Positions 1 to 9,090 of a stretch of 64,000 nt of DNA are shown in pieces. Source of the DNA: CAZZDK01 sp964652235. GTDB taxonomy: Bacteria > Pseudomonadota > Alphaproteobacteria > UBA9219. The notes under the pieces were generated by a model. It did no database searches. It saw only the letters and a list, made by a program, of their open reading frames with translations, and had not been told where the DNA came from. Numbering within the stretch: the first letter of the stretch is position 1; the number at the start of each line of letters is the position of its first letter. The stretch covers positions 37,297 to 101,296 of the forward strand of contig CAZZDK010000006.1 in NCBI GenBank assembly GCA_964652235.1, in the 5' to 3' direction. The position numbers and the translations under genes are program-made.

Positions 1-833
1 AGCTTGCGCTCGTTTCCGGGCGTTCCAGCTTCAAGCTCGGCTGCCTGCCGGTGGACGATTTTCCGAAAATGCCCGACGGCGACCACAAGCATAAGTTTTC
101 TATCGCCGCCGACGATCTGCGCGCGCTGATCGACAGCACGCGCTTCGCCATTTCGATGGAAGAGACGCGTTATTATCTGAACGGCATCTATTTGCACACG
201 GCTAAGGCCGACAAAAAGGTGGACGTTCTTCGCGCCGTCGCCACCGACGGCCATCGCCTCGCGCGGGCCGAAATGCCCGCGCCGCAGGGCGCGAAGGGCA
301 TAGCGGGCATTATCCTGCCGCGTAAGACGGCGTTCGAGGTGCGCAAGCTGCTCGATGAAATTTCCGGCGCGGTGGAAATCGCTCTTTCGGAATCCAAGGT
401 GCGCTTCACGTTCGATAACGTCGTCATTACTTCCAAGCTCATCGACGGCACGTTCCCGGATTATGAGCGCGTCATTCCCGCGCAGAACGACAAGATCCTC
501 GACACAAGCGCCAAGCTTCTTGCCGCCGCCGTGGACCGCGTGGCCACCATATCTTCGGAAAAGTCCCGCGCCGTCAAGCTGGCTTTGACGCAAGGACAGA
601 TGGTCCTGACCGCCAACGCGCCCGAAGCCGGAAGCGCGACGGAAGAAGTCGAGGTCAATTACGACGGTCCGCCCATGGAAATCGGTTTCAACGCGCGTTA
701 TCTGCTCGACATCCTTCAGCAGATACAGGGCGACGGCGTCCGCCTCCAGCTTTCCGACGGCGCTTCGCCCGCGCTGGTGCAGGACATCGGGGATGCTTCG
801 GCGCTCTATGTGCTTATGCCCATGCGCGTCTAA
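1..833 (+). CDS. dnaN: DNA polymerase III subunit beta (sliding clamp), 5' end outside window
   Basis: Encodes the replication sliding clamp that tethers DNA polymerase III to DNA. The reading frame is open from base 3, so the gene starts upstream of the window; 276 residues are visible of the usual 370 or so. The frame gives VSGRSSFKLGCLPVDDFPKM, a typical end of clamp domain I, then domains II and III with FPDYERVIP and a C-terminal LMPMRV, the usual clamp ending. It is followed by recF, the common bacterial order, with a palindromic G-rich element filling the gap. Identity is certain; only the N-terminus is missing. Confidence 0.97.
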   Translation, partial: LALVSGRSSFKLGCLPVDDFPKMPDGDHKHKFSIAADDLRALIDSTRFAISMEETRYYLNGIYLHTAKADKKVDVLRAVATDGHRLARAEMPAPQGAKGIAGIILPRKTAFEVRKLLDEISGAVEIALSESKVRFTFDNVVITSKLIDGTFPDYERVIPAQNDKILDTSAKLLAAAVDRVATISSEKSRAVKLALTQGQMVLTANAPEAGSATEEVEVNYDGPPMEIGFNARYLLDILQQIQGDGVRLQLSDGASPALVQDIGDASALYVLMPMRV

Positions 834-837
834 GCGA

Positions 838-914
838 GGGGTCGGGGATCAGGATTCGGGGATCGGGGAAAATGCTGGATTTTTACGTTGCCCCGACCCC
901 CGACTCCCGACCCC
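838..914. repeat. Family A palindromic G/C-rich element (copy A1)
   Basis: The left arm (838-868) is built from GGGGTCGGGGATC and GGATTCGGGG units. The right arm (891-914) is its approximate reverse complement, CCCCGACCCCCGACTCCCGA. They are separated by a loop of about 22 nt containing an ATG. The same arms occur at 41818-41890, 42449-42481 and 43401-43433. The element provides recF with its start codon and a GGGGAAA stretch that may act as ribosome binding site. Confidence 0.8.
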
Positions 915-2035
915 AGGCCCCCCTTTTCCTCTCCCGCCTCACGCTCGCCAATTTCCGCAATCACCGCGATTTAAGATTGGCGCTAGGCGCCGCGCCCGTC
1001 GTTTTGACGGGGCCGAACGGCGGCGGCAAAACCAGTCTNNNNNNNNNNNNNNNNNNNNNNNNNNNNNNNNNNNNNNNNNNNNNNNNNNNNNNNNNNNNNN
1101 NNGAGGCGGACGATGCGCCCTGGGGTATCGCGGCCGATGTGATCGCGCCGGGGGGCGAGACCAAAATCGCCACGGGACGCGATCCTCAAGGCGGCGAGGG
1201 CGAGCGTCGTGTCGTTCTGATCGACGGCAAGACCGCCCGCAATCAGCAGGCGTTGGCCGAGCTTGTTGCGATGGCCTGGATTACGCCGGAGCTGGACCGC
1301 GTTCTCGGCGACGGGCCTTCGGCACGGCGCAAATTGATTGATCGCATGGCCTTTAGCTTCGATCCCGCCCATGCCGGGCGCGTGCATCGTTATGAAAAGG
1401 CTTTGCGCGAGCGCCTGCGGTTGCTGCGCGACGGCGCGGGCGATCCTTCCTGGCTGGGAGGCCTTGAAGACGAAATGGCCCGTACCGGCGTGGCGATCGC
1501 CGCTGCGCGGCTGCAGTTGATCGAAAAACTGCACGCGGCGAGCGAGGCGGCCCAAAGCGTTTTTCCCCAGGCGGATCTTTCCCTTTGCGGGCAGGCGGAA
1601 GAGGCGCTGACGCGCAAGGCCGCGCTGCTTGTGGAGGACGAATTGCGGCTCGATCTCGCGCGGTGCCGCGAGGAGGACGCGCAGGTGGGCGCTTGCGCCG
1701 TCGGGCCGCACCGTAGCGATCTGCTTGTCGTTCACCGCGCGCGGCAATGTCCGGCGGAGCTTTGCTCGACCGGCGAGCAGAAGGCTTTGCTCGTCGCCGT
1801 CATGCTAGCCTATGTGCGGACGTTGGAGGCGGCGCGAGGGATGAAGCCGCTTTTCCTGCTCGACGACATCACCGCGCATCTCGACGAAAAAAGACGCGAG
1901 GCCCTGTTTGAGGACATCGCCGCGCTCGGCGTTCAGGCGTGGCTGACCGGAACGGACGCCGCGCACTTCGCGCCGCTGCTCTCCCGCGCGCAGCATTTCG
2001 GCGTGGAAGAGGGCCGGGTCACGGCGCTTAATTAG
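872..2035 (+). CDS. recF: DNA replication and repair protein RecF, interrupted by an N run
   Basis: RecF is an SMC-like ATPase that loads RecA at gaps. Visible motifs are the N-terminal LSRLTLANFRNHRDL strand, Walker A GPNGGGKTS, an ABC-type signature STGEQKALL and Walker B LFLLDDITAHLDE. The frame stays the same on both sides of the N run (1039-1102), which hides about 22 residues just after Walker A. Family RecF normally starts directly at the L-x-L-x-NFRN strand. Here the only start codon upstream is the ATG at 872, inside a palindromic element, giving about 16 extra residues (roughly MLDFYVAPTPDSRPQA). The stop overlaps the convergent next gene by 4 bases. Confidence 0.93.
   Translation: MLDFYVAPTPDSRPQAPLFLSRLTLANFRNHRDLRLALGAAPVVLTGPNGGGKTSXXXXXXXXXXXXXXXXXXXXXXEADDAPWGIAADVIAPGGETKIATGRDPQGGEGERRVVLIDGKTARNQQALAELVAMAWITPELDRVLGDGPSARRKLIDRMAFSFDPAHAGRVHRYEKALRERLRLLRDGAGDPSWLGGLEDEMARTGVAIAAARLQLIEKLHAASEAAQSVFPQADLSLCGQAEEALTRKAALLVEDELRLDLARCREEDAQVGACAVGPHRSDLLVVHRARQCPAELCSTGEQKALLVAVMLAYVRTLEAARGMKPLFLLDDITAHLDEKRREALFEDIAALGVQAWLTGTDAAHFAPLLSRAQHFGVEEGRVTALN
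1039..1102. other. Run of 64 undetermined bases inside recF
   Basis: N run; recF is in the same frame before and after it, so the stated gap size is at least compatible with the true length. Nothing can be read inside. Confidence 0.99.
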
Positions 2036-2865
2036 ACGGCAAGGGCGAAAGCCGACACATGACCGCAAGTCGATTCTGCGGGCTTTCCGGTCTTCGGGCG
2101 GCGCAATTCTTCGATTTGCTCGTCCGAAACCCACCAGGCCCTGCCGCCTTCCGGCGGCCTGTTTTGGAAAACCGCCGTCGGCATCAAATGCCGCGCCGCC
2201 CGCTCCAAAAGATAAACCTGCGCCGCGCTGATCGGCAGGCTGTCGGGAGAGGACGGAAGATACCGGCTCAAGGAAAGCCCGGCGATTTTGAAGGTCTCGG
2301 AGGGCGTTGAAGGGGGGCAAAGGTTTTCCATCACGTAGCGCAAGGAACACCAGGCGACGTGTTTGCGGCCCTTGTTGCATTGGCCGAGAAGTTTTTTATC
2401 CTCGTCCAGCGCTTTCGGATAAGGAGCGGTGGGGCCTTTGGGGCCGTTGACCACGGGATAAATGCCCGGAAGCTTCTCGTCGAAATCCCCTAAATAACGC
2501 GCCGCGAAAATGACCTGCCTGCCGTCCGGCGAGAAAGCCTTCGACCCTTCATGGTGCAGAAGAACGGGCGCGTGTTCCCTTTTGAAGTAAAGGCCCGCAT
2601 GGAACAAAAGCGAATTGTAGGAAGCCAGCCTGAGCGAGAACTTCTCCCAATTTTCATCCAGGCAGGTTTCGAGCAAAGGGCCGGAGAGAAAGCTGGCGAA
2701 AGGCGGCGCGACGTCCCAGGCCGGATTTTGCATCAGAACGTGGATTTCTTTTTTCCCCGTTTCCGGGTTGACGGCGTTCGCCCAGGGGAGAAGCCAAAAG
2801 TCCGGCCATTTGTCGTGAATGCAGGGGCCGATATAAACGTCCGTGTCGTAAGCGAGAGAGGCCAT
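2032..2865 (-). CDS. Hypothetical protein, 277 aa
   Basis: I do not recognise this family. It is a soluble-looking protein without signal peptide or membrane segment, rich in Trp, Pro and aromatic residues (PDFWLLPWANAVNPETGKK, NPAWDVAPPFASF). I chose the ATG at 2865 over one at 2880 because a GGAGG ribosome binding site sits 8 bases before it, overlapping the codons of the upstream ATG. It is convergent with recF (4-base overlap) and divergent from the ABC exporter. No function is inferred. Confidence 0.7.
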   Translation of the reverse strand: MASLAYDTDVYIGPCIHDKWPDFWLLPWANAVNPETGKKEIHVLMQNPAWDVAPPFASFLSGPLLETCLDENWEKFSLRLASYNSLLFHAGLYFKREHAPVLLHHEGSKAFSPDGRQVIFAARYLGDFDEKLPGIYPVVNGPKGPTAPYPKALDEDKKLLGQCNKGRKHVAWCSLRYVMENLCPPSTPSETFKIAGLSLSRYLPSSPDSLPISAAQVYLLERAARHLMPTAVFQNRPPEGGRAWWVSDEQIEELRRPKTGKPAESTCGHVSAFALAV

Positions 2866-3070
2866 GGCAAAATCCTCCAAAGGTGCTTAGGTTCCAGAAG
2901 AACTTGTAGGGTTCGCTTATGCGTTCTATACAGAAAAAAGAGGCCTTTTCATAGTTAACGGGATCTTTTTTATTTTCACGTTCCACCGTTCCACCGTTTC
3001 ACTCGAGAAGGCCGACAAGAAGTTTCATAACGCTTTGGGAAAACGCGGGCGCGTCGAGAGAGAGAAAAAA

Positions 3071-4813
3071 ATGTGGAACCTGTATCGCCTGATGTGGAAC
3101 TACGGCATGGAACTTCGCGGCCGCATCGCGCTGTTCGTCTCCCTCTCCGTCATCGCGCAATTTATCGCCGCGACGCAGCCGGTGATTCTCGATCATTTGA
3201 TCGAAAGCGTAAGGAGCGGCGGCAAGGAAACGTTGCCGACAATTTTCTTTTGGTGCGCGGCGCTCGGAATCGTCGTGTCGGTATTCTGGGCTTTCCATAT
3301 GCCCTCGCGTATCATCGAGCGCTGGACCGCGTTTGAGATTTATAGAAACTTCGTCGCCGATCTTTACCGCAAGGTGACGGATATGCCTTTGCGCTGGCAC
3401 CAGGACCATCATTCAGGCGACACGATCGGGCGCGTGACCAAGGCCAGCAAGGCCCTGTTCGTTTTCTGCCAGGACCAGTATGTCCTTTTGCAAATGACCG
3501 TGCGTTTTGGGGCTTGCCTCGCTTTTCTCGCCTGGTACAGCTGGTGGGTCGCGCTGGCCGATCTGGTTTTAAGTGCCGCAATCTTTATCGTCGTGCGTCG
3601 GATGGATCGCACGCTTGTCATGAACGTGCGCGAGGTAAACGAAAAAGAACACCGCCTCAGCGCCGCCCTTTACGATTATATCGGCAACATCACGTCGGTT
3701 CTTATGTTGCGCCTGCAAGGTCGGACGCGGGACGAGGTAGAGCGCCGTTTCTCCGCCATGCGGGTCCCGTTTCGGCGCGAGGTGTCCTATAATGAGGCCA
3801 AATGGTGCGTCCTGAACATAGCGCTCGTCGTTATGCAAGCCGCCATGGTTGGGGCCTATATCGGCGCGACGTTCTGGCGCGGCGAGGCGCTTTTGATCGG
3901 CAGCGTGGTGGCGATTTACCAATATCAGAATTCGATCATGAACCTTTTCTACCAATGGGCGGCCCATGCGGATCATCTGCTGCATCAGAGCATAGACATT
4001 CGCTCCATCGACGGGATCGAGGCGGATCACCGGGCGCTGGGCGCGCGCGCCGCGCACGAGGCCGCCCCTTTATGGAAAGACATCAAAATAGCGGGCCTTT
4101 CTTTCACGCATCATGAGGCGCAGGAAAAGTTGCACCACCTGAGGGACGTTTCTCTTTCGATAAGAGCGGGACAGAAAATCGCCCTCGTCGGGGAAAGCGG
4201 CGCGGGCAAGACGACGCTTTTGACTCTTTTGCGCGGGCTTTACGAGGCCGGAAGCGTGTCGCTTAACCTCGACGGCAGGCTTTCCGGAACGCTCAGGCCG
4301 CTTTCGGGCTTCACGACGCTCGTGCCGCAGGAAGCCGAGATTTTCGAGAACACCATCGCCTACAACCTGACCTTCGACGTGGATTTGCCGGAAGAGGCGT
4401 TGCGAAAGGCCCTTTTCATGGCGGACTTCGAAGAGGTCGTCGCCTCTCTGCCCCAAGGCCTTGCCAGCGACATCCGCGAGCGCGGCGTGAATCTGTCCGG
4501 CGGCGAAAAGCAGAGACTGGCGCTGGCGCGAGGCCTGCTGGCGGGGCGGGATTCCTCGCTGCTTTTGCTCGACGAGCCGACAAGCAACGTCGATCTGGCG
4601 ACCGAGGCGCGGATCTTCGAGCGGTTGTTTTCCGTCTATGCGGACAAGGCGATTATGGCTTCCGTCCACCGTTTGCACCTGTTGCCGCGTTTCGATTGGA
4701 TCATCTATATGAAGGACGGAAAAACGGTTCAGCAGGGCGATTTCGAGACGTTAACGCGCGAAAAAGGCCCGTTTTTGGATCTTTGGCTTCACGGCGCGAA
4801 CGCGGGGGAGTAG
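3071..4813 (+). CDS. ABC transporter, fused membrane and ATPase domains
   Basis: A half-size exporter of the MsbA/LapB type, acting as a homodimer in the inner membrane. The first 330 residues or so hold the transmembrane domain (IALFVSLSVIAQFIAATQPV and later hydrophobic helices). The ATPase domain shows Walker A GESGAGKTT near residue 374, signature LSGGEKQR near 475, Walker B LLLLDEPTSNVD ending near 506 and the H-loop SVHR. I start at the ATG at 3071 (MWNLYRLMW), after a purine-rich GAGAGAGAAAAAA stretch; an in-frame TTG at 3035 would add 12 residues. The substrate cannot be told from sequence. First gene of a plus-strand group running to nfuA. Confidence 0.9.
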   Translation: MWNLYRLMWNYGMELRGRIALFVSLSVIAQFIAATQPVILDHLIESVRSGGKETLPTIFFWCAALGIVVSVFWAFHMPSRIIERWTAFEIYRNFVADLYRKVTDMPLRWHQDHHSGDTIGRVTKASKALFVFCQDQYVLLQMTVRFGACLAFLAWYSWWVALADLVLSAAIFIVVRRMDRTLVMNVREVNEKEHRLSAALYDYIGNITSVLMLRLQGRTRDEVERRFSAMRVPFRREVSYNEAKWCVLNIALVVMQAAMVGAYIGATFWRGEALLIGSVVAIYQYQNSIMNLFYQWAAHADHLLHQSIDIRSIDGIEADHRALGARAAHEAAPLWKDIKIAGLSFTHHEAQEKLHHLRDVSLSIRAGQKIALVGESGAGKTTLLTLLRGLYEAGSVSLNLDGRLSGTLRPLSGFTTLVPQEAEIFENTIAYNLTFDVDLPEEALRKALFMADFEEVVASLPQGLASDIRERGVNLSGGEKQRLALARGLLAGRDSSLLLLDEPTSNVDLATEARIFERLFSVYADKAIMASVHRLHLLPRFDWIIYMKDGKTVQQGDFETLTREKGPFLDLWLHGANAGE

Positions 4814-4837
4814 AAAGGCCTTGTTGCCGCCTTTTTG
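4814..4837 (+). terminator. Possible rho-independent terminator after the ABC transporter
   Basis: Stem AAAGGC / GCCTTT around a 9-base loop, running into TTTTTG, directly after the stop codon. The stem is short, so this is tentative. Confidence 0.4.
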
Positions 4838-4856
4838 TTAATTTAAGCCTTAGGTC

Positions 4857-5807
4857 ATGGACATCTATCTTCCCATCGCCGAAATGTCGGTCAACGCCTT
4901 GGGACTTCTCCTTTTGGGGGCGGTCGTGGGCTTTCTGTCGGGTCTGTTTGGGGTCGGGGGCGGCTTTTTGCTGACGCCCCTTCTGACCTTTATGGGCGTG
5001 CCGCCTACTATCGCGGTGGGTACGCAATCCTGCCAGCTTGCGGGCACGAGCCTTTCCGGCACAATGGCGCATTGGCGCAAGAAAAACATCGACGTTCAGA
5101 TGGCCACGGTCCTGATGGCCGGAAGCTTCATCGGCACCGGCGCGGGGGTGAAGATTTTCAGTTGGCTCAAGCAGATCGGCCAGATCAATTTAACGATTAT
5201 GCTGGGGTACGTCTCGCTGCTTTCGATCGTGGGAGCCTTGATGTTCTGGGAAAGCGCGCCGCGTCTTTTCAAGCTCGGCCAGCGCGTGCGCAAACCTTCC
5301 GTTCTGCGGGACGTTCCGAAGGACGAAGAGACGAAGATCACGCAAGGCTGGGGCGCGGAAGGTTCGATGGCGATGGATTTCCCGCGCTCGCGACTGCGGG
5401 TGAATGTGTTTTTGCCCTTGGGGCTTGGTTTTCTGGGAGGCCTTCTTGTCGCGCTTTTGGGCGTCGGCGGCGGGTTCGTGATGGTTCCCGCCATGATCTA
5501 TATCCTGCGAATGCCGCCCGCGCTTGTGAACGGAACGTCGCTGTTGCAGATCGTCTTCACGACGGGCCTTGCGGCCATTTTGCAGGCGACCTCGAATCGG
5601 AGCGTCGATATCGTCCTGGCGCTGTTTCTTTTGGTCGGCAGCGTCGTTTCGGTGCCGATGGGCGCGCGGCTAGCCTGGCGGCTCAGGCCCGAAGTCGCGC
5701 GTTTTTCGATGGCGTGCCTTATCTTGCTCGTTGCGGGCAAGCTGATTTTGGACGTCACGCTGACGCCCGATCAGATTTATTCGGTCGAATTGAGGCCCTT
5801 GTCATGA
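4857..5807 (+). CDS. TSUP (TauE/SafE) family anion exporter
   Basis: Inner-membrane permease of the TauE/SafE family, which moves sulfite, sulfoacetate or related organosulfur anions. At 316 residues it has the expected internal duplication: FLSGLFGVGGGFLLTPLL in the first half and LVALLGVGGGFVMVPAM in the second, each with the family glycine motif. About eight hydrophobic segments are visible, with a charged cytoplasmic loop around residues 140-180. Its stop overlaps the start of the next gene (ATGA), a pairing seen repeatedly for TSUP proteins and TIGR02186 proteins, so the two probably act together. Substrate is not determinable here. Confidence 0.9.
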   Translation: MDIYLPIAEMSVNALGLLLLGAVVGFLSGLFGVGGGFLLTPLLTFMGVPPTIAVGTQSCQLAGTSLSGTMAHWRKKNIDVQMATVLMAGSFIGTGAGVKIFSWLKQIGQINLTIMLGYVSLLSIVGALMFWESAPRLFKLGQRVRKPSVLRDVPKDEETKITQGWGAEGSMAMDFPRSRLRVNVFLPLGLGFLGGLLVALLGVGGGFVMVPAMIYILRMPPALVNGTSLLQIVFTTGLAAILQATSNRSVDIVLALFLLVGSVVSVPMGARLAWRLRPEVARFSMACLILLVAGKLILDVTLTPDQIYSVELRPLS

Positions 5808-6517
5808 AGCGCCTTCTTTTTCTCGCCGTCCTTTTTTCGCTCGCCGCGCCTTCCGCGCAGGCGGCGCGGAAGGCTGTGGCCGATCTGTCCGAAGACTTTG
5901 TGGCCGTCAGCGAAGGGTTTTCCGGCGCGCACGTCACGGTTTTCGGCCTTTTGAAATCCTGGAGCGACGTAGCCGTCGTGATCGAAGGCCCGCCTGCCCG
6001 GGCGCAGGTCCGCACGAAAAAGAAGATTCTCGGCATCTGGGTCAACGGCGAACCGGAAATCGTCGAGCCGGTCCCCAGTTATTACGCCGTCGTAACCTCG
6101 CGGCCCGTGGAAAAGATGATCGACGAGAGCATGGCGAAGAAATACGGCATCGGGACGAACACGCTTCCTTTCGCCGAAGACGGCGCGGGACGCGGCGTTC
6201 TTGAAACGCGCCGCGCCAAGGGTCTGTACCTGGACACGTCGGAGGGCGTGCGGATTCTGGACAATAAATTGTTCCGCGCGGACATCCGGCTTCCCGCCAG
6301 CGTGCCCATCGGCACCTATAAGGCGCATATCTACGAGTTTTCCGGCGGTCAGTTCGTCGCTTCACGGACGGAAGATATGCGCGTGGCGCAGGTCGGCCTC
6401 GGCGCGCGCATCAGCGATATGGCGCGGGAAAGCCCTGTTCTCTACGGATTTCTCTCCCTGTCGCTGTCGCTGTTTATCGGCGGCGCCGCGCCGCTGCTTT
6501 TCAAGAGGAGGGCCTAA
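5804..6517 (+). CDS. TIGR02186 family membrane-anchored periplasmic protein
   Basis: A 237-residue protein starting at the ATGA overlap with the TSUP permease. It has a signal peptide (KRLLFLAVLFSLAAPSAQA) and a C-terminal transmembrane helix (GFLSLSLSLFIGGAAPLLF) followed by KRRA, so the central domain should lie in the periplasm, anchored at its C-terminus. It matches the conserved family annotated TIGR02186, which travels with TauE/SafE permeases; the biochemical role is unknown. A periplasmic partner or sensor for the transported anion is a reasonable inference but not shown. Confidence 0.82.
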   Translation: MKRLLFLAVLFSLAAPSAQAARKAVADLSEDFVAVSEGFSGAHVTVFGLLKSWSDVAVVIEGPPARAQVRTKKKILGIWVNGEPEIVEPVPSYYAVVTSRPVEKMIDESMAKKYGIGTNTLPFAEDGAGRGVLETRRAKGLYLDTSEGVRILDNKLFRADIRLPASVPIGTYKAHIYEFSGGQFVASRTEDMRVAQVGLGARISDMARESPVLYGFLSLSLSLFIGGAAPLLFKRRA

Positions 6518-6520
6518 GTC

Positions 6521-6991
6521 ATGAACGAGAAGACAAGGACCTATCTGGTTCCCGTCGGCGACGACGAAGCGACTCGAGTCGCCTTGCGCTACGCCGCGAG
6601 AAGGGCGCGTTCGAGCGCGGGCCGCGTTGCGCTGCTCTATGTGGTTGAGCCGGAAGAGATCGAGACCTGGAGCGGCGTCGAACGCGCGATGGACGACGAA
6701 GCCTTCAGCCAGGCTCGCGAAGGCATGAGGCAATATGAGAAAATGGCCGAAGATCTTTCTGGTACCCAGCCCGAAACCTATTACGGCAAAGGAAAGCCGG
6801 CTTCCGCCGTCATGGAGTTGATCGAGCGGGAAAGGCATATCGCCGTTCTGGTTCTCGCCGCGCAGAACAAGGACGGCGCGCGCGGCCAGCTTTTGCAGGA
6901 TTTGACGAGCGAAAAGGGGCTCAAGAAACTCGCCGTCCCTCTCATTATCGTGCCGCCCGTTTGCCGCGAGGACGGCGAAGCGGGCGAATAG
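6521..6991 (+). CDS. Universal stress protein (UspA family)
   Basis: A 156-residue single-domain Usp protein. It starts TYLVPVGDDEATRVALRYA (the usual Usp strand-helix opening) and ends with EKGLKKLAVPLIIVPP, the family C-terminal strand. The nucleotide-binding G-x2-G-x9-G-S/T loop is not clearly present, so ATP binding is doubtful. It begins 3 bases after the TIGR02186 stop and 10 bases before nfuA's start region, so it is very likely cotranscribed with both. Cytoplasmic; the specific role is not evident. Confidence 0.85.
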   Translation: MNEKTRTYLVPVGDDEATRVALRYAARRARSSAGRVALLYVVEPEEIETWSGVERAMDDEAFSQAREGMRQYEKMAEDLSGTQPETYYGKGKPASAVMELIERERHIAVLVLAAQNKDGARGQLLQDLTSEKGLKKLAVPLIIVPPVCREDGEAGE

Positions 6992-7001
6992 GAGGACAAA
7001 G

Positions 7002-7550
7002 ATGTTCATTCAGACCGAAGACACGCCGAACCCGGCGACGATGAAGTTTCTGCCCTCGCGGCTCGTGGCGGAAAAACCCCTGGACATCCCCAGCGCCGCG
7101 CAGGCCGACATTTCGCCGCTCGCGCAGGCCCTTTTCGGCATTGAGGGAGTCGAGGGAGTCTTTCTGGGTCGCGACTTTATCAGCGTCACAAAGGCGGAAA
7201 GCGAGGAATGGCGGGTTTTGCGTCCTGAGATTCTCGCCGTCATTATGGACCATTTCACGCAAGGGCGCCCGGTTCTTTCCGCCTCGATCGCAGGGGAGGC
7301 GGAGTCCGAAATTGAAGGCGACGATGTGGAATCCCAAATCCGGTTGCTTTTGGAGCAGCGAATCCGTCCCGCCGTGGCGCAGGACGGCGGCGACGTCGCG
7401 TTCGAGAAATACGAGGACGGAATCGTCTATCTGCGCCTGAAGGGCGCGTGCGCGGGCTGTCCCAGCGCGACCGCGACGCTTAAGTTCGGCATCGAGCAAA
7501 TGCTCCGCCACTTCATTCCCGAAGTCAAAGAGGTTCGCCGGGTAGGGTAG
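7002..7550 (+). CDS. nfuA: Nfu-type iron-sulfur cluster carrier
   Basis: A carrier that receives and delivers Fe-S clusters to client enzymes. Residues 1-90 form the Nfu N-terminal domain (MFIQTEDTPNPATMKFLPSR is a near-signature opening of eukaryotic NFU1 and alphaproteobacterial homologues). Residues 105-182 form the NifU-like C-terminal domain with the cluster-binding pair C150 and C153 in GACAGCPSAT. Full length for the family (182 aa). Start is preceded by AGGAGG. Last gene of the plus-strand group; it ends 8 bases from the convergent NhaD gene. Confidence 0.94.
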   Translation: MFIQTEDTPNPATMKFLPSRLVAEKPLDIPSAAQADISPLAQALFGIEGVEGVFLGRDFISVTKAESEEWRVLRPEILAVIMDHFTQGRPVLSASIAGEAESEIEGDDVESQIRLLLEQRIRPAVAQDGGDVAFEKYEDGIVYLRLKGACAGCPSATATLKFGIEQMLRHFIPEVKEVRRVG

Positions 7551-7558
7551 CCGCGCGG

Positions 7559-8968
7559 CTAAAACATCTTTGCGTTGAGAAGAAAGTGAGCCCCGATTCC
7601 CGCAAGATAGCCGAGGAAAACGGCCCAGCTCCACTTCAGGTGGCTTGAAAAGGTATAAACGCCCCGCGCCTGGCCCATTAGAGCTACGCCCGCCGCCGAA
7701 CCGATGGACAAAAGCGATCCGCCGATTCCCGCCGTGAGCGTCACCAGAAGCCATTGCCCCTGGGAATGGGCCTGGTCCATGCTGAGAACGGCGAACATGA
7801 CGGGAATGTTGTCGATGATCGCAGACAAAAGGCCGATGGCCGTATGCGCCCCGGAATCGCCCAAAGAGCCGTAGAGATAGTGCGAAATGACGCTCAGATA
7901 ACCGAGCGCTCCCAATCCGCCCACGCACAGAATGACGCCGTAGAAGAACATCATGGTGTCCCACTCGATACGGCTCAGGCTTACGAAGACGTCGAAAGGT
8001 TTTTCGCGCTCCGGGTCCACGTCGTCGAGCGGTCGGCGCAGCTCGTAACGCCGGATAAAGAAGCCGAAGACCTTAAGGACGCCCAGGCCCGTCATCATGC
8101 CGAGGAAGGGGGGCAGGTGCAGCGTCTGGTGAAGTCCGACCGTCAATGCGATGGTCGCCAGGAAAAGAAAGACGATGGTCCGGCCGCCCTTCTTGATCCA
8201 GACCCTTTCTTTCAAAGCGTGGGGCAAAGCCTTGGGAATCGAGAGCGAGAGGAGAAAGGCCGGAATCAGCCAACTTACCAGGGCGGGAACGAAAAGGGCG
8301 AAGAAGTTCATGAAGGGAACGACGCCTTTTTGCCAGACCATCAAGGTCGTGATGTCGCCGAACGGGCTGAAGGCGCCGCCGGCGTTCGCCGCGACGACGA
8401 TGTTGATGCAGCTCGCCGCGATGAATTTCTTATGTCCCTCTCCGACGGCCAGCGTGACGGCGCCCAGGATCAGAGCCGTGGTCAAATTGTCGGCGACCGG
8501 CGAGATTACGAAAGCCAACGCGCCGCAGACCCAGAACAGACGGCGGAGCGACAATCCGGCGGAAACCAGCTTCGCCCGCAGGGCGCGAAAAACGCGCCGT
8601 TCGTCCATGGCATTGATGAAGGTCATGGCCGAAAGCAGGAACAGCATCATCTCGGCGTATTCCAGAAGGTTGCGTTCGAGAAGCTTGTGCGCTTCCTCGG
8701 TCTTCCCGACGCTGCCGTAATCAAAAAGAACCAGGGCCCAGATCAAACCCGCGGCGATGGTGACCGGTTTTGATTTTCTAAGATGAATCTTCTCTTCGAG
8801 AAGAACCAGAAGATACGCCAGACAGAAAAGGGCTAAAGCGAACCATCCGGTCCAGTCCGACGCGAAGCGACCGTCTTCGACGACGGTCTCGGCGGCAAGA
8901 GCGGAAAACGATGGGAGAAAAAGGGAGAGAAAAAAAGGAACCGAGAAGAGGACAGGGAGACGGAACAT
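7559..8968 (-). CDS. nhaD: NhaD-family sodium/proton antiporter
   Basis: Inner-membrane Na+/H+ antiporter of the ion transporter superfamily. At 469 residues it has an N-terminal signal-like segment (MFRLPVLFSVPFFLSLF), then about 12 hydrophobic helices. Family hallmarks include SAMTFINAMDERRVF, VISPVADNLTTALILG, INIVVAANAGGAFSPFGDIT and a C-terminal IGSAAGVALMG segment; the PVADNLTTAL stretch carries the conserved Asp and Asn in the membrane. It is transcribed alone, with 122 AT-rich bases upstream containing no recognisable gene. Assignment to NhaD rather than ArsB or CitM follows from these motifs. Confidence 0.9.
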   Translation of the reverse strand: MFRLPVLFSVPFFLSLFLPSFSALAAETVVEDGRFASDWTGWFALALFCLAYLLVLLEEKIHLRKSKPVTIAAGLIWALVLFDYGSVGKTEEAHKLLERNLLEYAEMMLFLLSAMTFINAMDERRVFRALRAKLVSAGLSLRRLFWVCGALAFVISPVADNLTTALILGAVTLAVGEGHKKFIAASCINIVVAANAGGAFSPFGDITTLMVWQKGVVPFMNFFALFVPALVSWLIPAFLLSLSIPKALPHALKERVWIKKGGRTIVFLFLATIALTVGLHQTLHLPPFLGMMTGLGVLKVFGFFIRRYELRRPLDDVDPEREKPFDVFVSLSRIEWDTMMFFYGVILCVGGLGALGYLSVISHYLYGSLGDSGAHTAIGLLSAIIDNIPVMFAVLSMDQAHSQGQWLLVTLTAGIGGSLLSIGSAAGVALMGQARGVYTFSSHLKWSWAVFLGYLAGIGAHFLLNAKMF

Positions 8969-9090
8969 GACGGGGAATCTTTCCTGAAAAGAGGGCCGAG
9001 ACCGAGGAATCGCTTAAGCCGATCCGGCGCGCAGGGTGGACAGGAACAAGAAAAGAGGCAAGAGGGATTTTTACATTTAATATCAATATG

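Noticed and set aside
5072..5803. N-terminal extension of the TIGR02186 protein within the TSUP gene
   Set aside because: The frame is open upstream but overlaps the TSUP permease in another frame; the signal peptide and ATGA coupling fix the start at 5804.
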